Assembly: GCA_965204565.1 (NCBI GenBank) | Contig: CBDBEU010000004.1 | Span: 806,001 to 870,000 of the forward strand | DNA length: 64,000 nt | Origin: CBDBEU01 sp965204565 | Lineage (GTDB): Bacteria; Pseudomonadota; Alphaproteobacteria; Rhizobiales; TMED25 | Direction of reading: 5' to 3' | In this document: piece after piece, positions 63,254 to 64,000 of the stretch | Numbering within the stretch: position 1 is the stretch's first letter | Layout: each line of letters starts with the position of its first letter | Translations under genes and position numbers: made by a program | Notes under the pieces: model-generated | What the model saw: only the letters and a program-made list of their open reading frames with translations | The model's database searches: none | What the model was told of the DNA's origin: nothing

Positions 63254-63862
63254 ATGTTTACCGGGATCGTCAGCGATATCGGTCGTGTTGCGGCCTCACA
63301 ACCCAGCGCCAATGGCGCGCGGCTCGCGATTGACTGCGCCTATGATGCTGCGAGCATCGATATCGGTGCCTCGATTGCCTGTGCCGGAGTGTGCCTGACG
63401 GTGGTGGAACTTAAGGCGAGCGCGCAAGGCTGCCGGTTTAAGGCCGATATGTCGGTGGAAACCCTTTCCTGCACCACGCTTGGCGATTATGCGGCGGGCA
63501 TGACCATCAATCTGGAGCGCGCACTCAAGGCAAGTGATGAACTCGGCGGCCACATGATGCTCGGCCATGTCGATGGCGTGGCGCAAATCACCAAGCGCGA
63601 GACAGATGGCGAGTCCGTGCGTTTTGCCCTCAAAGCGCCGCACGAATTGGCGCGTTTCATTGCCCCCAAGGGCTCGATTGCGCTTGATGGTACCTCGCTG
63701 ACGGTGAATGAAGTCGCGGGCGCGGAATTTTCCATCAATATCGTGCCCCATACCGCCCGTGTTACCAGTTGGGGCGAACGTGAAGCAGGCGACCGGGTCA
63801 ACCTGGAAGTGGACCTGCTGGCGCGCTATCTGGCGCGCCTCATCGATGCGGGAGAGAGTTGA
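63254..63862 (+). CDS. ribE: Riboflavin synthase, alpha subunit
   Basis: 202 residues with the duplicated lumazine-binding barrel: first repeat MFTGIVSDIGRVAASQPS to GVCLTVVELKA, second repeat GHMMLGHVDGVAQITKRETD to GTSLTVNEVAGAEF. It converts two dimethyl-ribityllumazine molecules to riboflavin. Length is normal. It lies between ribD and ribH. Confidence 0.96.
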   Translation: MFTGIVSDIGRVAASQPSANGARLAIDCAYDAASIDIGASIACAGVCLTVVELKASAQGCRFKADMSVETLSCTTLGDYAAGMTINLERALKASDELGGHMMLGHVDGVAQITKRETDGESVRFALKAPHELARFIAPKGSIALDGTSLTVNEVAGAEFSINIVPHTARVTSWGEREAGDRVNLEVDLLARYLARLIDAGES

Positions 63863-63869
63863 ACATCAC

Positions 63870-64000
63870 ATGCATATTCTGATTGTCGAGGCGCGCTATT
63901 ATGAGGAGGTGAGTGTGGAACTCGCCGCCGGCGCCATCGCCGAGCTTGAGGCGCGCGGCGCCACATTCGAGCGTATCGAGGTGGCCGGCGCACTCGAAAT
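63870..64000 (+). CDS. ribH: 6,7-dimethyl-8-ribityllumazine synthase, 5' part
   Basis: The first 43 codons (MHILIVEARYYEEVSVELAA, IERIEVAGALEI) match the start of lumazine synthase, including the VAGALEI strand. The rest is outside the window. It starts 7 bases after ribE and completes the pathway order D-E-H. Confidence 0.92.
   Translation, partial: MHILIVEARYYEEVSVELAAGAIAELEARGATFERIEVAGALE

Overview
The window comes from an alphaproteobacterium, most likely of the Hyphomicrobiales type. Evidence is high GC, a glyA-nrdR-ribD-ribE-ribH run, a polar-localisation (PodJ-like) gene with the usual MKPGVPWSVKG start, TIGR02186 next to a TauE/SafE permease, and an aspS/rnd/ppx/ppk neighbourhood. 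The genus cannot be fixed from the sequence. Both ends of the window are core chromosome; the part from about 3 to 28 kb is a defence island full of recombination scars.

Layout. 1-2.8 kb: broken MarR-type regulator, M17 aminopeptidase and a TAXI-type TRAP binding protein, all on the minus strand. 3-28 kb: the island. In order it holds an IS1380 head, a truncated CoiA-like gene, an AAA_13/PrrC-RloC-like ATPase, an orphan hsdM, a type II-like module (nuclease, Dcm, Vsr), a 1440-residue NACHT ATPase with a C-terminal nuclease-like domain, a second near-identical hsdM with hsdS, IS fragments, and an AT-rich membrane ORF. It continues with a tandem array of chimeric hsdR/hsdS mini-ORFs, a HicA-like/HTH pair, a TacA-TacT pair with palindromic operators, an ImmA/IrrE remnant, a TIR plus caspase-like pair resembling type IV Thoeris, and finally a full hsdR driven by an hsdM-type leader. 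28-37 kb: EAL phosphodiesterase, aspS, rnd, ppx and ppk. 36.7-41.3 kb: an IS481 copy, a periplasmic caspase-like protein, yacG, tRNA-Phe, and nested IS3/IS5 remnants. 41.3-53 kb: TIGR02186 and TSUP genes, a podJ-like pseudogene with at least five frameshifts, and an intact fatty-acid beta-oxidation operon (acyl-CoA dehydrogenase, thiolase, FadB-like) followed by a broken isomerase. 53.6-59 kb: a DUF4212/acetate-type symporter pair with a decayed two-component system, an IS5 copy and an IS1380 tail. 59.2-64 kb: a broken hemA, then glyA, nrdR, ribD, ribE and the start of ribH.

How it works together. The type I enzyme is dispersed: hsdM2-hsdS sit together, hsdR is 6.8 kb away under its own copy of the hsdM leader, and a spare hsdM lies 7.7 kb upstream. 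Every surviving hsdS/hsdR boundary keeps the same ATGA overlap, and in one case the head of hsdM has been joined to that same boundary. The Dcm/Vsr/nuclease and NACHT genes lie between the two hsdM direct repeats and could be lost by one crossover. The best candidate for a lesser-known immune system is the TIR/caspase-like pair at 23.5-24.8 kb. The strangest structure is the head-to-tail array of ATGA-linked hsdR'-'hsdS chimeras at 19.8-21.2 kb.

Many host genes carry single-base frameshifts (marR-like, podJ-like, isomerase, response regulator, hemA). The intact 5-kb beta-oxidation operon and the intact glyA-rib run lie between them. This suggests real decay, but assembly indels cannot be excluded without the reads.
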